From assembly GCA_024636835.1 (NCBI GenBank), contig JAGXGH010000064.1, forward strand, positions 1-64,000: a stretch of DNA of 64,000 nt, read 5' to 3'. The position numbers were made by a program, and so were the translations under genes. This document shows, in pieces, positions 34,188 through 42,023 of the stretch. Numbering within the stretch: position 1 is the first letter of the stretch; every line of letters begins with the position of its first letter. The stretch comes from Verrucomicrobiales bacterium. Its GTDB lineage: Bacteria; Verrucomicrobiota; Verrucomicrobiia; Verrucomicrobiales; SLCJ01. The notes under the pieces were generated by a model. It saw only the letters and a program-made list of their open reading frames with translations, ran no database searches and was not told the DNA's origin.

Positions 34188-35342
34188 TTATTTGGCGGCA
34201 GAGTTCAGTATGCACACCACATCTTGATGGGTGTAATCACTGATCCCCCAAAGGTGCCCCAGCTTGATGGCATCATCGGCAATCGAGGGGATTTCTTCAG
34301 CGGGTATTCCACCCTCGGCCAAGGTTGTCGGGCTTTTGATCTTCTTGAACCAGGCTTCCAGCGCGTCAATGCCTTCTTCCGCGGAATCGAGGCCGAATAC
34401 TTCGCGCGCAAAGCGGGCCAGCTTCTCGGGATAGCGGTCCAGAACGAAGCGCATCCACGCCGGGATGACGATGGAAAGCCCCGCCCCATGCGCAATATCG
34501 TAGCGTCCGCTGAGTGGATGTTCGATCATGTGGTTCGGAAAGCCCATGTTTCCCACTCCGGAAACGCCCAATCCGTTCCACGCCAATGTCGCGGACCACA
34601 TCATGACGGACCGGGCTTCGTTATCCTCGGGATTTTCGAGTATACGATCCGTCGCCTCCATGATGGTTTTCGCAAGACCCTCGACGTAGCGATCTTGTAT
34701 CGGTGTCCATTTGGCATCTCCCGTGAAATACCCTTCAATCAAATGCGAGATCGCATCCACCCCCGAATAGGCCGTGTAGTCTTTCGGGACCGTATGGGTT
34801 AGCTCAGGATCCATCACCGCGACCTTCGGGAACAGGTGCTCGGAGAAGAAGCCGTATTTCTCTTGTGTTACGTCATTGGTGATCACCGTGCCGGAATTCA
34901 TCTCCGATGCGGTAGCTGGCAAGGTGGGGACAACGATCAGCGGTAGGGCCTGCTCCGGCGCGGCAGCACCGCTGTAGAAATCCCACGGATCGCCATTGTA
35001 AAATACACCGGCGGCGATGCCCTTGGCTTCGTCCATGACACTGCCGCCGCCGACCGCTAGGATGACATCCACCGCAGCTTCTCTGGCAATGGCGACACCT
35101 TCTTTCAAATGCGACAGGCAGGGGTTGGACTTCACTCCAGAAAATTCAACGACATCAGTCAGGCCTGCGGCCTTTAAAGAGGATATCACCTTATCATAGG
35201 TGCCGTTGCGCTTAATGCTCTGTTTTCCATAGACCAGTAGCACCTTGCTGCCTGCATCGGCCACGGCAAGACCGGTCGCCTCGGAAACCGTTCCATTACC
35301 GAATATAACCTTCGTGGGATTGTGGAATTCAAACGCTTTCAT
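34188..35342 (-). CDS. iron-containing alcohol dehydrogenase (YqhD/BdhA type)
   Basis: 384-residue NAD(P)H-dependent dehydrogenase. The nucleotide-binding GGGSVMDEAKGIA motif, the DAISHLIEGYF segment providing Asp and His metal ligands, and GFPNHMIEHPLSGRYDIAHG with two further His ligands mark the family. The N terminus (FEFHNPTKVIFGNG) and length fit the butanol dehydrogenase/YqhD subgroup, which reduces a range of aldehydes. The physiological substrate is not evident. It is the first complete gene of the minus-strand cluster reaching to 26936, and is preceded by the fragment of an IclR regulator. Confidence 0.93.
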   Translation of the reverse strand: MKAFEFHNPTKVIFGNGTVSEATGLAVADAGSKVLLVYGKQSIKRNGTYDKVISSLKAAGLTDVVEFSGVKSNPCLSHLKEGVAIAREAAVDVILAVGGGSVMDEAKGIAAGVFYNGDPWDFYSGAAAPEQALPLIVVPTLPATASEMNSGTVITNDVTQEKYGFFSEHLFPKVAVMDPELTHTVPKDYTAYSGVDAISHLIEGYFTGDAKWTPIQDRYVEGLAKTIMEATDRILENPEDNEARSVMMWSATLAWNGLGVSGVGNMGFPNHMIEHPLSGRYDIAHGAGLSIVIPAWMRFVLDRYPEKLARFAREVFGLDSAEEGIDALEAWFKKIKSPTTLAEGGIPAEEIPSIADDAIKLGHLWGISDYTHQDVVCILNSAAK

Positions 35343-35383
35343 ATGAGATGATATTTTGGTGTTACGATGGGGTTTTGACGTCT

Positions 35384-35623
35384 CTAGGCAGAAAGGGAAA
35401 CGGGTTTGGTGTTGGAATCATAACCAAGGGAAGTGGACACTTCGCGTGTCTGTTCCCTGAGGAACGAACCGATCTCTTCGTTCCTGTATTCCGCAAAAAT
35501 CCGAATGGCAGGCCCGTTGAGCGTGATCGCCGCCACGGGCCGTCCGCAATGGTCCTGAATTGCTGCGGTAATACAATGCACGCCCACCACTTGCTCACCG
35601 CAGTCTTCAGCGAATCCCATCAC
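35384..35623 (-). pseudogene. C-terminal fragment of an IclR-family regulator
   Basis: About 80 residues that match the end of the IclR effector-binding domain: MGFAEDCGEQVVGVHCITAA, then IQDHCGRPVAAITLNGPAIR and a final SFLREQTREVSTSLGY. The N-terminal helix-turn-helix and most of the effector domain are missing, and the upstream DNA to 36060 shows no continuation in any frame. The fragment is divergent from nothing and lies directly upstream of, and co-oriented with, the alcohol dehydrogenase gene, so it was probably its regulator. The remaining DNA in 35624-36110 is featureless to my reading. Confidence 0.8.
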
Positions 35624-36110
35624 AAAGAAAAAACGCTAGGTTCCATAAATGACAATAGATTTCATATACGGAATGACCGGTTTGTGCAGAATTATCGATG
35701 TGGAGCAAGGGGAATGAATAGAGGATGTTCTGACGTGTTTCAGAAACAATCCAACACTTGCTCACACGCGCCCCGCCTCTCCGTTGAGAGAACGAAGACC
35801 GCTCACCAATTCTCGGTGCCGTATCTCCACACATACCCCCTTGCGGAAGATTTGATGACTTCAGGCACTAAGCCCTTCGTCACCCGACGACTGTGTGCTC
35901 ACACCAACGGCATAGAATCCTGCAATTACGCGGATCACTTCTAGTCATCCATTCAACCGTAAGTTTTGTCTTGGAGTATCCAACACTTTCATTCATAAAT
36001 TTCTGAATGATGGCCTATGTGGTCGCCATCCCGGCGAATGAGATTGTGATCCCCACCATTCTGATGCATTGACTCGCAGCGGGGAAGGTCGTTGTGTAGC
36101 GGTGGATATG

Positions 36111-37109
36111 ATGATCAAACATTTCATTTTCGATTGGTCCGGGACATTGGCGGATGACTTGCCTCCGGTACTCGATGCGACCAACCGTTTGTTCGCGAAT
36201 CATGGGAAGCCATTGATGACGCGTGAGGAGTTTACCGCGCAGTTCCGTCTGCCATTTAAAGACTTCTATGACGAGGTGATGCCCGGGGTATCGTTGGAGG
36301 ATTTGGAACCGGAGTTCAGCGAGTATTTTGCGGCGTCTGCCGAAGCGGTGACGCTGTTGCCGCATGCGAAGGAATTTCTCACGTTCTGTCGTCGACGGGG
36401 CGGGAAGTTGTTCATCCTATCGAGTGCGAAGGATGAGTTTTTCCGTAGGCAGGCGACGGAGCTTGGAGTGCTCGGTGAGTTTGATGCGGTGTATGCGAGT
36501 GTGAAGGATAAGCGCGAGATGATCTGGAGGATTCTCGAAACGCATGGGCTCAATGCCGATGAAACAGCATTTCTTGGCGACATGGTACACGATGTGGAAA
36601 CGGCTCATCACGCCGGGGTGCATTCGATTGCATTGCTCACGGGATACGATGGAATCGGGAAGCTGAGCGCGGCGAAGCCGGATTTGATCGCGACGAATCT
36701 ACGCCAGTTGATGCGGGTGATGGGTGGATCTACCGTGGAGGGCTCGTTGGTTCGTTTGTCGCTCGGTGTGGTGAAGATCGAGGGATTGGAGCTTCCTTGT
36801 CACATCGGGGTGCCAGATGCCGAACGTGAAGACTCACAAACCTTGTTGGCGGATATTGATCTGCATCCGATCGCGCCGATCGGCATGGGGGACGATGCGA
36901 TCGACGCGACGGTGGACTATCACGCTGCGTGCGAAGCCGCGCGTGAGGAGGCTGCTAGGTTACCCAGACAGTTGGTGGAAACTTTGGCAGCGGATTTGAT
37001 CAAATGCTTGATTGAGGGCTTCGCGGTGAGGCGGGTGGACGTGCGGATTAGGAAATCGATTTTGCCTTACACGAAGAGTGTCGGGGTGGAGTTGTCGGGG
37101 GAGGTGTAG
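36111..37109 (+). CDS. HAD-family phosphatase fused to dihydroneopterin aldolase (FolB)
   Basis: 332-residue fusion. The N-terminal 205 residues are a HAD hydrolase: motif I FDWSGTLADD (nucleophile Asp; the usual second Asp is Ser), motif II LSSAKDEF, a Lys in KDKREMI and motif IV FLGDMVHDVETAHHAG. The C-terminal 110 residues are a FolB domain: IEGLELPCHIGVPDAERED, the VDYHAAC Tyr, LVETLAADL with the Glu, and VRIRKSILPYTKSVGV with the Lys, all matching the aldolase active site. FolB converts 7,8-dihydroneopterin to 6-hydroxymethyldihydropterin in folate synthesis. The HAD part could remove the phosphate from dihydroneopterin monophosphate just before this step (inference). The start at 36111 has a GGTGGA sequence at normal spacing. 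Confidence 0.88.
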   Translation: MIKHFIFDWSGTLADDLPPVLDATNRLFANHGKPLMTREEFTAQFRLPFKDFYDEVMPGVSLEDLEPEFSEYFAASAEAVTLLPHAKEFLTFCRRRGGKLFILSSAKDEFFRRQATELGVLGEFDAVYASVKDKREMIWRILETHGLNADETAFLGDMVHDVETAHHAGVHSIALLTGYDGIGKLSAAKPDLIATNLRQLMRVMGGSTVEGSLVRLSLGVVKIEGLELPCHIGVPDAEREDSQTLLADIDLHPIAPIGMGDDAIDATVDYHAACEAAREEAARLPRQLVETLAADLIKCLIEGFAVRRVDVRIRKSILPYTKSVGVELSGEV

Positions 37110-37517
37110 GATTTTAGCCGCAAAAAGGAAAAGAAGGAAAAAAGATGGAGGAGAAGAGGTTCTCGCCCAGAGTCGCTGAGACGCGGAGGTAGATGTTTTT
37201 TTTCACAAGAAGGGCTGGAAGGACAAGAAGGTTTAGATTCCTCTTCTGATGCCTGATTTTTGGCCGCTCCACGTAAAACCTTCGGTCACGCGGCTTGTTG
37301 GCGGAGAGGTGCTCTGCGAAGCGTATCTCCTTTGCTACCAGCTACCAGCTACTTCAAAAGCCTGATTTGCGGCTGCGCCGGGGTGATGCTGGGAACCGAC
37401 ACGTTTCCCCTACAGCGGAAGATGCGGCTGCGCTGGGGTGGGGAAGTTCGGCGCTTGCAAAGCGTCCGCTACAGGATGCTTTCGATTTCGCGTTTCGCGC
37501 TCGCTGTTCCGCGTTTG
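37110..37517. repeat. repeat-dense intergenic region
   Basis: No gene is supported. Units shared with 18261-18914 recur in the same order and orientation: GCCGCAAAAAGGAAAAGAAG (37117-37136), GAGGTTCTCGCCCAGAGTCG CTGAGACGCGGAGGTAGATG (37157-37196) and ACAAGAAGGGCTGGAAGGAC AAGAAGG (37205-37231). On the minus strand near 37391-37414 is another ACGTGTCGG-type copy, flanked by GCGGCTGCGC words. The region lies between the ends of the HAD-FolB gene and thiS. Confidence 0.75.
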
Positions 37518-37721
37518 TTAGCCTCCGGCGGAGATTTGGATGATCTCTATGGTGTCGCTTTCGGCGACGGGGGTGGTGGCGAATTGGCGGGGGAAAAGGG
37601 CGGTGCCGTTGTGCTCGACGAGCACGGGTTTGCCCTCTAGGCCAAGGGTGTTGAGCAGGGCACTGATCGACTCAGGGGTTGGGTCGAAGGATTGATTTTC
37701 GCCGTTGATCTTGAGGGTCAT
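37518..37721 (-). CDS. thiS: thiamine biosynthesis sulfur carrier protein
   Basis: 67-residue ubiquitin-like sulfur carrier ending in the required Gly-Gly (QISAGG). The C-terminal glycine is adenylated and thiocarboxylated to donate sulfur for the thiazole ring made by ThiG. The fold signature VLVEHNGTALFPRQF and the SDTIEIIQ strand are present. The start at 37721 forms an ATGA overlap with the thiH stop, so the two are translationally coupled. It is the last gene of hemQ-thiG-rodA-thiH-thiS. Confidence 0.95.
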   Translation of the reverse strand: MTLKINGENQSFDPTPESISALLNTLGLEGKPVLVEHNGTALFPRQFATTPVAESDTIEIIQISAGG

Positions 37722-38905
37722 GAGAGTGGGGCGGTGGCGAGTTGACGGGTATCCTCTACCTTTGCGGCAGGCATTTGGTTGAGGATGGCTTCGTCCCAAT
37801 CTTTCCACACGGGGTCGTATCCTTTTGATCGAATGCTGGCGGCGACGGTGGCGGGTGTGCGTTCGTCGGCAATGCCGAATTGCTCGGTGGCGCGGTCGCA
37901 GTCGGATGGGGTTTCACGTTCGACGCGTCGGCCTTTGATGGTGAGGTGAAGGTCTTCGGCGGCTTGGTTGGTGTATCCACCAGGAGAGGTTTTCGCGCCT
38001 GCGGACATGGTGGTGATGCCGAGTGGGATCAAGGCGTCGCGGAAGGTGGGTGACTCACGGGTGGAGAGGACGATGCCGACTTCCGGGAAGGCGATACGGA
38101 ATGCGCAGATGAGTTGGACGAGTGCGCGGTCGCCGAGAAGGTTGGCGGAGTCGGGCTGGTAGCTATCTTCTCCAGCGTGCGGGCGCATGCGTGGGAAGGC
38201 GACGGTGAAACTGGCTTTCCAGCAGTGGCGGTAAAGGTAATCGAGATGGGTGGCGAGGCGGATGGCTTCGTCTTTCCAGGGTGCGAGTCCGAAGAGTGCG
38301 CCAACACCGATACGACGGAACCCACCGGCATAAGCGCGTTCCGGGCAGTCGAGGCGCCAGTCGAAGTTCTTCTTCGGTCCGGCGGTGTGGAGGTATTCGT
38401 AGGTGGGGCGGTCGTAGCTTTCCTGATAGACGACGATGCCTTCGCCACCGGCTTCGACGATCTGTGAGTATTGGTGGTTTTCCATCGGCCCGACTTCGAT
38501 GGCGACGGTGGGGATGAACCCACGAATGGCGCGGATACATTCCTGAAGGTAGCCTTCATCGACGAATTTCGGGTGTTCACCGGCGACGAGGAGGACGTTG
38601 CGGAACCCGAGATCGGCGAGGTGTTTTGCCTCGCGGACGACGTGGTCGATGCCGAGAGTGACGCGGAGGATGGCGTTGTCTCTACTAAACCCACAGTAGC
38701 GGCAATTGTTGACGCACTCGTTGGAAACATAGAGCGGGGCGAACAAGCGGATGGTCTTACCGAAGTTGCGTTGGGTGATGCGCTGAGACTCGGCGGCAAG
38801 TTGTTCCAAGCGACGGTCGTCGGCGTCATCCACCAGTTGGAGGAAGTGGCGCATGCGTGGTGATGCGAGTAGTGCGGATTGGTTTTTGAAAGCTTCTGAG
38901 AACAT
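37718..38905 (-). CDS. thiH: 2-iminoacetate synthase (radical SAM)
   Basis: 395-residue radical SAM enzyme that cleaves tyrosine to dehydroglycine (2-iminoacetate) for the thiazole moiety of thiamine. The 4Fe-4S-binding cysteines are Cys64, Cys68 and Cys71 in NECVNNCRYCGFS. The later segments VGALFGLAPWKDEA, FPRMRPHAGED and TTMSAGAKTSPGGY are typical of ThiH. Presence of ThiH rather than ThiO indicates the oxygen-independent glycine route. It is coupled to thiS and starts 5 bases after rodA. Confidence 0.95.
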   Translation of the reverse strand: MFSEAFKNQSALLASPRMRHFLQLVDDADDRRLEQLAAESQRITQRNFGKTIRLFAPLYVSNECVNNCRYCGFSRDNAILRVTLGIDHVVREAKHLADLGFRNVLLVAGEHPKFVDEGYLQECIRAIRGFIPTVAIEVGPMENHQYSQIVEAGGEGIVVYQESYDRPTYEYLHTAGPKKNFDWRLDCPERAYAGGFRRIGVGALFGLAPWKDEAIRLATHLDYLYRHCWKASFTVAFPRMRPHAGEDSYQPDSANLLGDRALVQLICAFRIAFPEVGIVLSTRESPTFRDALIPLGITTMSAGAKTSPGGYTNQAAEDLHLTIKGRRVERETPSDCDRATEQFGIADERTPATVAASIRSKGYDPVWKDWDEAILNQMPAAKVEDTRQLATAPLS

Positions 38906-38910
38906 GGTTC

Positions 38911-40173
38911 CTAAATGGGTTGCATTCGAGTGCGGGCTTCGCGGACGGTGCGCTCGGCTTCTTCTTTTTCCGGCTCTTCGTAGCGGTGAATCCAGATGCT
39001 TTGAACGATGCCGAGCATGCCCATGATGGTGATGAGGAAGGTGCCGCCATGACTGACAAAGGGAAGCGGAATTCCGGTGATGGGCATTATCAAGAGATGC
39101 ATTCCGATGTTTTGAAAGATGTGGGCGAACAACAGCATCGTCGTTGCGGCAGCGAAAATCCGACCGGTGTCATCGCGCGCGCAGAAGGCGGCGAAGAGCG
39201 TTTGAATGAGTAAAAGTAGGTAGGCAAGAATGAGTAATGCGGCTCCGCGGAAGCCGTAGCGCTCTCCGATGACGCCAAAGATGAAGTCGGAGTGCGCGGT
39301 GTTTCGCGGGATCAGCCCTTGCTCGTGCATTGATGCGTCGCGTTTCTTGATACGGTCGTCGCGGAGTGCTGGATCGAGAACTTGTTCGGCTTCGGTGGCG
39401 CGTGCGGAGTTGGCTTTAAACCCCGTTAGGCCACCGGATCCGACAGCGGTGGAAATATTGTGCGCGGCGTAGCCCTCGCCGCGGATGTCGACGGGCTTGT
39501 CTTGCAGCATATCCAAGTAGACGCTGATACGCGATTGGCGCTGTTCGCTGAGTCCGAAGAAGTAGAAGAGTGGGAGAACCATGACGCCTATGAGTGCGAC
39601 AATGGCAAGGTGGCGGAAGGGGATGCGTCCGACGATTCCGATGGCTGCCGCTACTGGAATCCAGACGAGAGCGGAACCAACATCGCCTTGCTTGAGGACG
39701 AGGGCAAAAGGAATGCCGGTCACGATGCCTAGCAGCGCGAGGTTGACGAAATGATTCTTCAGGATGGGATGGAGGTTTCGTAGTTCGGCGAACGCGACTG
39801 AGGCGGCGACGATGGCACCGGCGATGGCTGGTTGCGATGGTTGGAACTGAAACGAACCAATGATCAGCCAACCTTTGGTATCGTTAATTTCCTCGCCAAA
39901 TATCAGCGCGGCGGCGAGTAATCCGATCGAGACAAGGAATGATGGGATGGCGACCCAGCGCAGCCATTTGTAGTCAACGAAACTGACGCCTAGATAGATG
40001 ACGATGCCGATGAGTCCATAGTTCAATTGACTGCGCCAGGCGTTTTGGATGACTTCGGATGGGTTTGTCTCACCGGCGATACGAATGGCGTTGAGTCCAA
40101 AGATCCACAGGCCGATGATCGTAGCGAGCATCAGCCAGTTGGCGGAAAGGATCTTTCGGAAAAGCGGGGTCAC
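38911..40173 (-). CDS. rodA: rod shape-determining protein RodA (SEDS glycosyltransferase)
   Basis: 420-residue polytopic membrane protein of the SEDS family, which polymerises lipid II glycan strands during cell elongation with a partner class B PBP. Nine to ten hydrophobic segments are visible. Family markers are FGEEINDTKGWLIIGSFQFQ PSQPA (SEDS loop), LKQGDVGSALVWIP, DFIFGVIGERYGFRGA, and GMHLLIMPITGIPLPFVSHG. The start codon appears to be GTG at 40173 and no Shine-Dalgarno is evident. It is inserted between thiG and thiH with short gaps (21 and 5 bases). The partner PBP2 and MreBCD genes are not in the window. Confidence 0.92.
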   Translation of the reverse strand: MTPLFRKILSANWLMLATIIGLWIFGLNAIRIAGETNPSEVIQNAWRSQLNYGLIGIVIYLGVSFVDYKWLRWVAIPSFLVSIGLLAAALIFGEEINDTKGWLIIGSFQFQPSQPAIAGAIVAASVAFAELRNLHPILKNHFVNLALLGIVTGIPFALVLKQGDVGSALVWIPVAAAIGIVGRIPFRHLAIVALIGVMVLPLFYFFGLSEQRQSRISVYLDMLQDKPVDIRGEGYAAHNISTAVGSGGLTGFKANSARATEAEQVLDPALRDDRIKKRDASMHEQGLIPRNTAHSDFIFGVIGERYGFRGAALLILAYLLLLIQTLFAAFCARDDTGRIFAAATTMLLFAHIFQNIGMHLLIMPITGIPLPFVSHGGTFLITIMGMLGIVQSIWIHRYEEPEKEEAERTVREARTRMQPI

Positions 40174-40194
40174 AGGGGTGGTTAGCGAGTGAGT

Positions 40195-40968
40195 TTAGTT
40201 GGCGAGAAACCCAGTGAGCGGGCTGGTCGCATTGGCGATTTGGGTCTGCCTGCCCTGTCCGGATTCGAAGGCTTCGCGTCCGGCTTCGACGGCGAGGTTA
40301 AACGCGCGCGCCATGCGAAGTGGATCATCGGCGACGGCGATGGCGGTATTTACCAGCACGGCATCGGCTCCCATTTCGAGTGCTTCGGCCGCGTGGCTGG
40401 GCACGCCGATTCCTGCATCGACGATGACGGGGATGGTAGCTTGCTCGATGATGATTTCGATTTGCCGGCGGGTTTCAATCCCACGGTTGCTTCCGATGGG
40501 CGAGCCGAGAGGCATAACGGTAGCGCATCCGACTTCTTCAAGTCGCTTGGCGAGCACGGGGTCGGCGTTGATGTAAGGAAGGACGGTGAACCCGGCGGCA
40601 ACGAGTTGTTTGGCGGCTTCGAGAGTCTCGATGGGATCGGGAAGCAGGTAACGGGGGTCGGGGTGGATTTCGAGTTTCACCCATTTTGGCAGGCCTGCGG
40701 TGGCTGCGAGTTTGGCGAGGCGCACGGCCTCTTCGGCGTTCATCGCACCACTGGTGTTTGGCAGTAGCAGGTAGCGCTCTGGGTCGATGAAGTCGAGGAT
40801 GTTGGCGTAGGGATCGTTGCTGTTTTTTAAATCGGCGCGGCGCAGTGCGACGGTGACGATTTCACAGCCGGAGGCGTCGATGGCATCGCGCATCAACTCA
40901 TTGGATGCGAATTTTCCCGTGCCTAGAAGTAGTCGCGAGGAGAATGTGCGGTCGGCAATTTGAAGCAT
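40195..40968 (-). CDS. thiG: thiazole synthase
   Basis: 257-residue TIM-barrel enzyme that condenses 1-deoxyxylulose 5-phosphate, dehydroglycine and ThiS-thiocarboxylate into the thiazole phosphate of thiamine. Motifs: [14 protein letters not shown] at the N terminus, [36 protein letters not shown] with the catalytic Lys, [12 protein letters not shown] and [31 protein letters not shown] for phosphate binding. It begins 15 bases after hemQ. No thiC, thiF or thiE is in the window, so the remaining pathway genes lie elsewhere. Confidence 0.96.
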   Translation of the reverse strand: MLQIADRTFSSRLLLGTGKFASNELMRDAIDASGCEIVTVALRRADLKNSNDPYANILDFIDPERYLLLPNTSGAMNAEEAVRLAKLAATAGLPKWVKLEIHPDPRYLLPDPIETLEAAKQLVAAGFTVLPYINADPVLAKRLEEVGCATVMPLGSPIGSNRGIETRRQIEIIIEQATIPVIVDAGIGVPSHAAEALEMGADAVLVNTAIAVADDPLRMARAFNLAVEAGREAFESGQGRQTQIANATSPLTGFLAN

Positions 40969-40983
40969 GATAGCGTTAGAGGA

Positions 40984-41847
40984 TTAGTGGCGCAGGCCGA
41001 GGCGGGTGAATAATTGATCGAGCGGAAGTTGGATGCCGATGTAGAATTCACCGAACTCACCGTAGCGCGAACTGACTTCGTCGAAGCGCATTTCGTAGAC
41101 GATGCTCTTCACATCGATCAGATCTTTGGCGAAGAGAGTGACTCCCCATTCAGCATCGTCGAGGCCAGTGGACCCTGTGATCAACTGAAGGATACGTCCG
41201 CGATACTCGGTGCCCGTTCTGCGGTGCCCTTGCATCAGTTCCTTACGGGCGTCGAAATCGAGAGTATACCAGTTGTCGTTTCCGAGGCGGCGTTTGTTCA
41301 TGTTGTAGAAACAAACAATGGGCCAGGTAGGCAGGTCTGGGGTGAGACGGTGCTTGAGGTAGTGCTTCATGCGCTCCTCGTAGGTGGCTACCTCGGTAGC
41401 GAACTCTTCGGACTCGGGATCCATGTTGCGTTCGTTCTTGAGGGTCTCTCCGTATTGCTCTGCGGTGGTGATGTATTCGCTCCGCTCGGTCATCGAAAGA
41501 TAACTATAAACCGGCTGCAGCACTTCGGCGCCTAGTGCGAGTGTGAGGCGTTTTTCGGCGGCATTGAGTTGGTGTAATCCAGGGCAGAGGAGGAGCACCC
41601 CGAAGTCGGCTTTGGGTGAGACGATGCTCATGGTGAGCAACTGCGTGTCTTCTTCCGAGCGGATTTCTTGGATCACCTCGGTGAGGTTGGTCATCGCCTC
41701 GCGCTTCTCTTCGTTGCTGAGGATGCTCCACTGGGCGTGGTCGATGTGGTAGAAAAGGTGCAATGCACACCATCCCTCGCGTGGGATGAGGTCAGCGTTG
41801 CCAATGGTTTCTTCGGGCGATGCGGTGGACGTGTTCTCTGATGACAT
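40984..41847 (-). CDS. hemQ: coproheme decarboxylase (HemQ, chlorite dismutase family)
   Basis: 287-residue protein of the chlorite dismutase superfamily, HemQ branch, which converts coproheme III to haem b in the coproporphyrin-dependent pathway. Seen are CFYNMNKRRLGNDNWYTLDF with the catalytic Tyr in YNMNK, LMQGHRRTGTEYRGRILQLI with the proximal His, ITGSTGLDDAEWGVTLFAKD and MRFDEVSSRYGEFGEFYIG. True chlorite dismutases differ in the distal Arg context. HemQ is typical of Gram-positive bacteria but also occurs in several diderm phyla. It is first in hemQ-thiG-rodA-thiH-thiS, suggesting its promoter lies in 41848-42023. Confidence 0.9.
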   Translation of the reverse strand: MSSENTSTASPEETIGNADLIPREGWCALHLFYHIDHAQWSILSNEEKREAMTNLTEVIQEIRSEEDTQLLTMSIVSPKADFGVLLLCPGLHQLNAAEKRLTLALGAEVLQPVYSYLSMTERSEYITTAEQYGETLKNERNMDPESEEFATEVATYEERMKHYLKHRLTPDLPTWPIVCFYNMNKRRLGNDNWYTLDFDARKELMQGHRRTGTEYRGRILQLITGSTGLDDAEWGVTLFAKDLIDVKSIVYEMRFDEVSSRYGEFGEFYIGIQLPLDQLFTRLGLRH

Positions 41848-42023
41848 GAGTTCTGAAAGTTACGGGGACAGCAAATATGGTTGATCTGCGGCTTGCGGAG
41901 AACTATGCCAGAGATCGGCGGTAATTCCACCCTGATCGAAACTCTGCGCGGTAAATGTCGACGAAGGGATTTCGTCGACCAATTCGTTCCGCGGCGGTGA
42001 TGGTTGGCGAGTCTGCCTGAGTA

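Noticed and set aside
41848..42023. Possible TPP riboswitch before hemQ-thiG
   Set aside because: Neither the CTGAGA core nor the paired GAACCTGATC-type segment is present on the minus strand.
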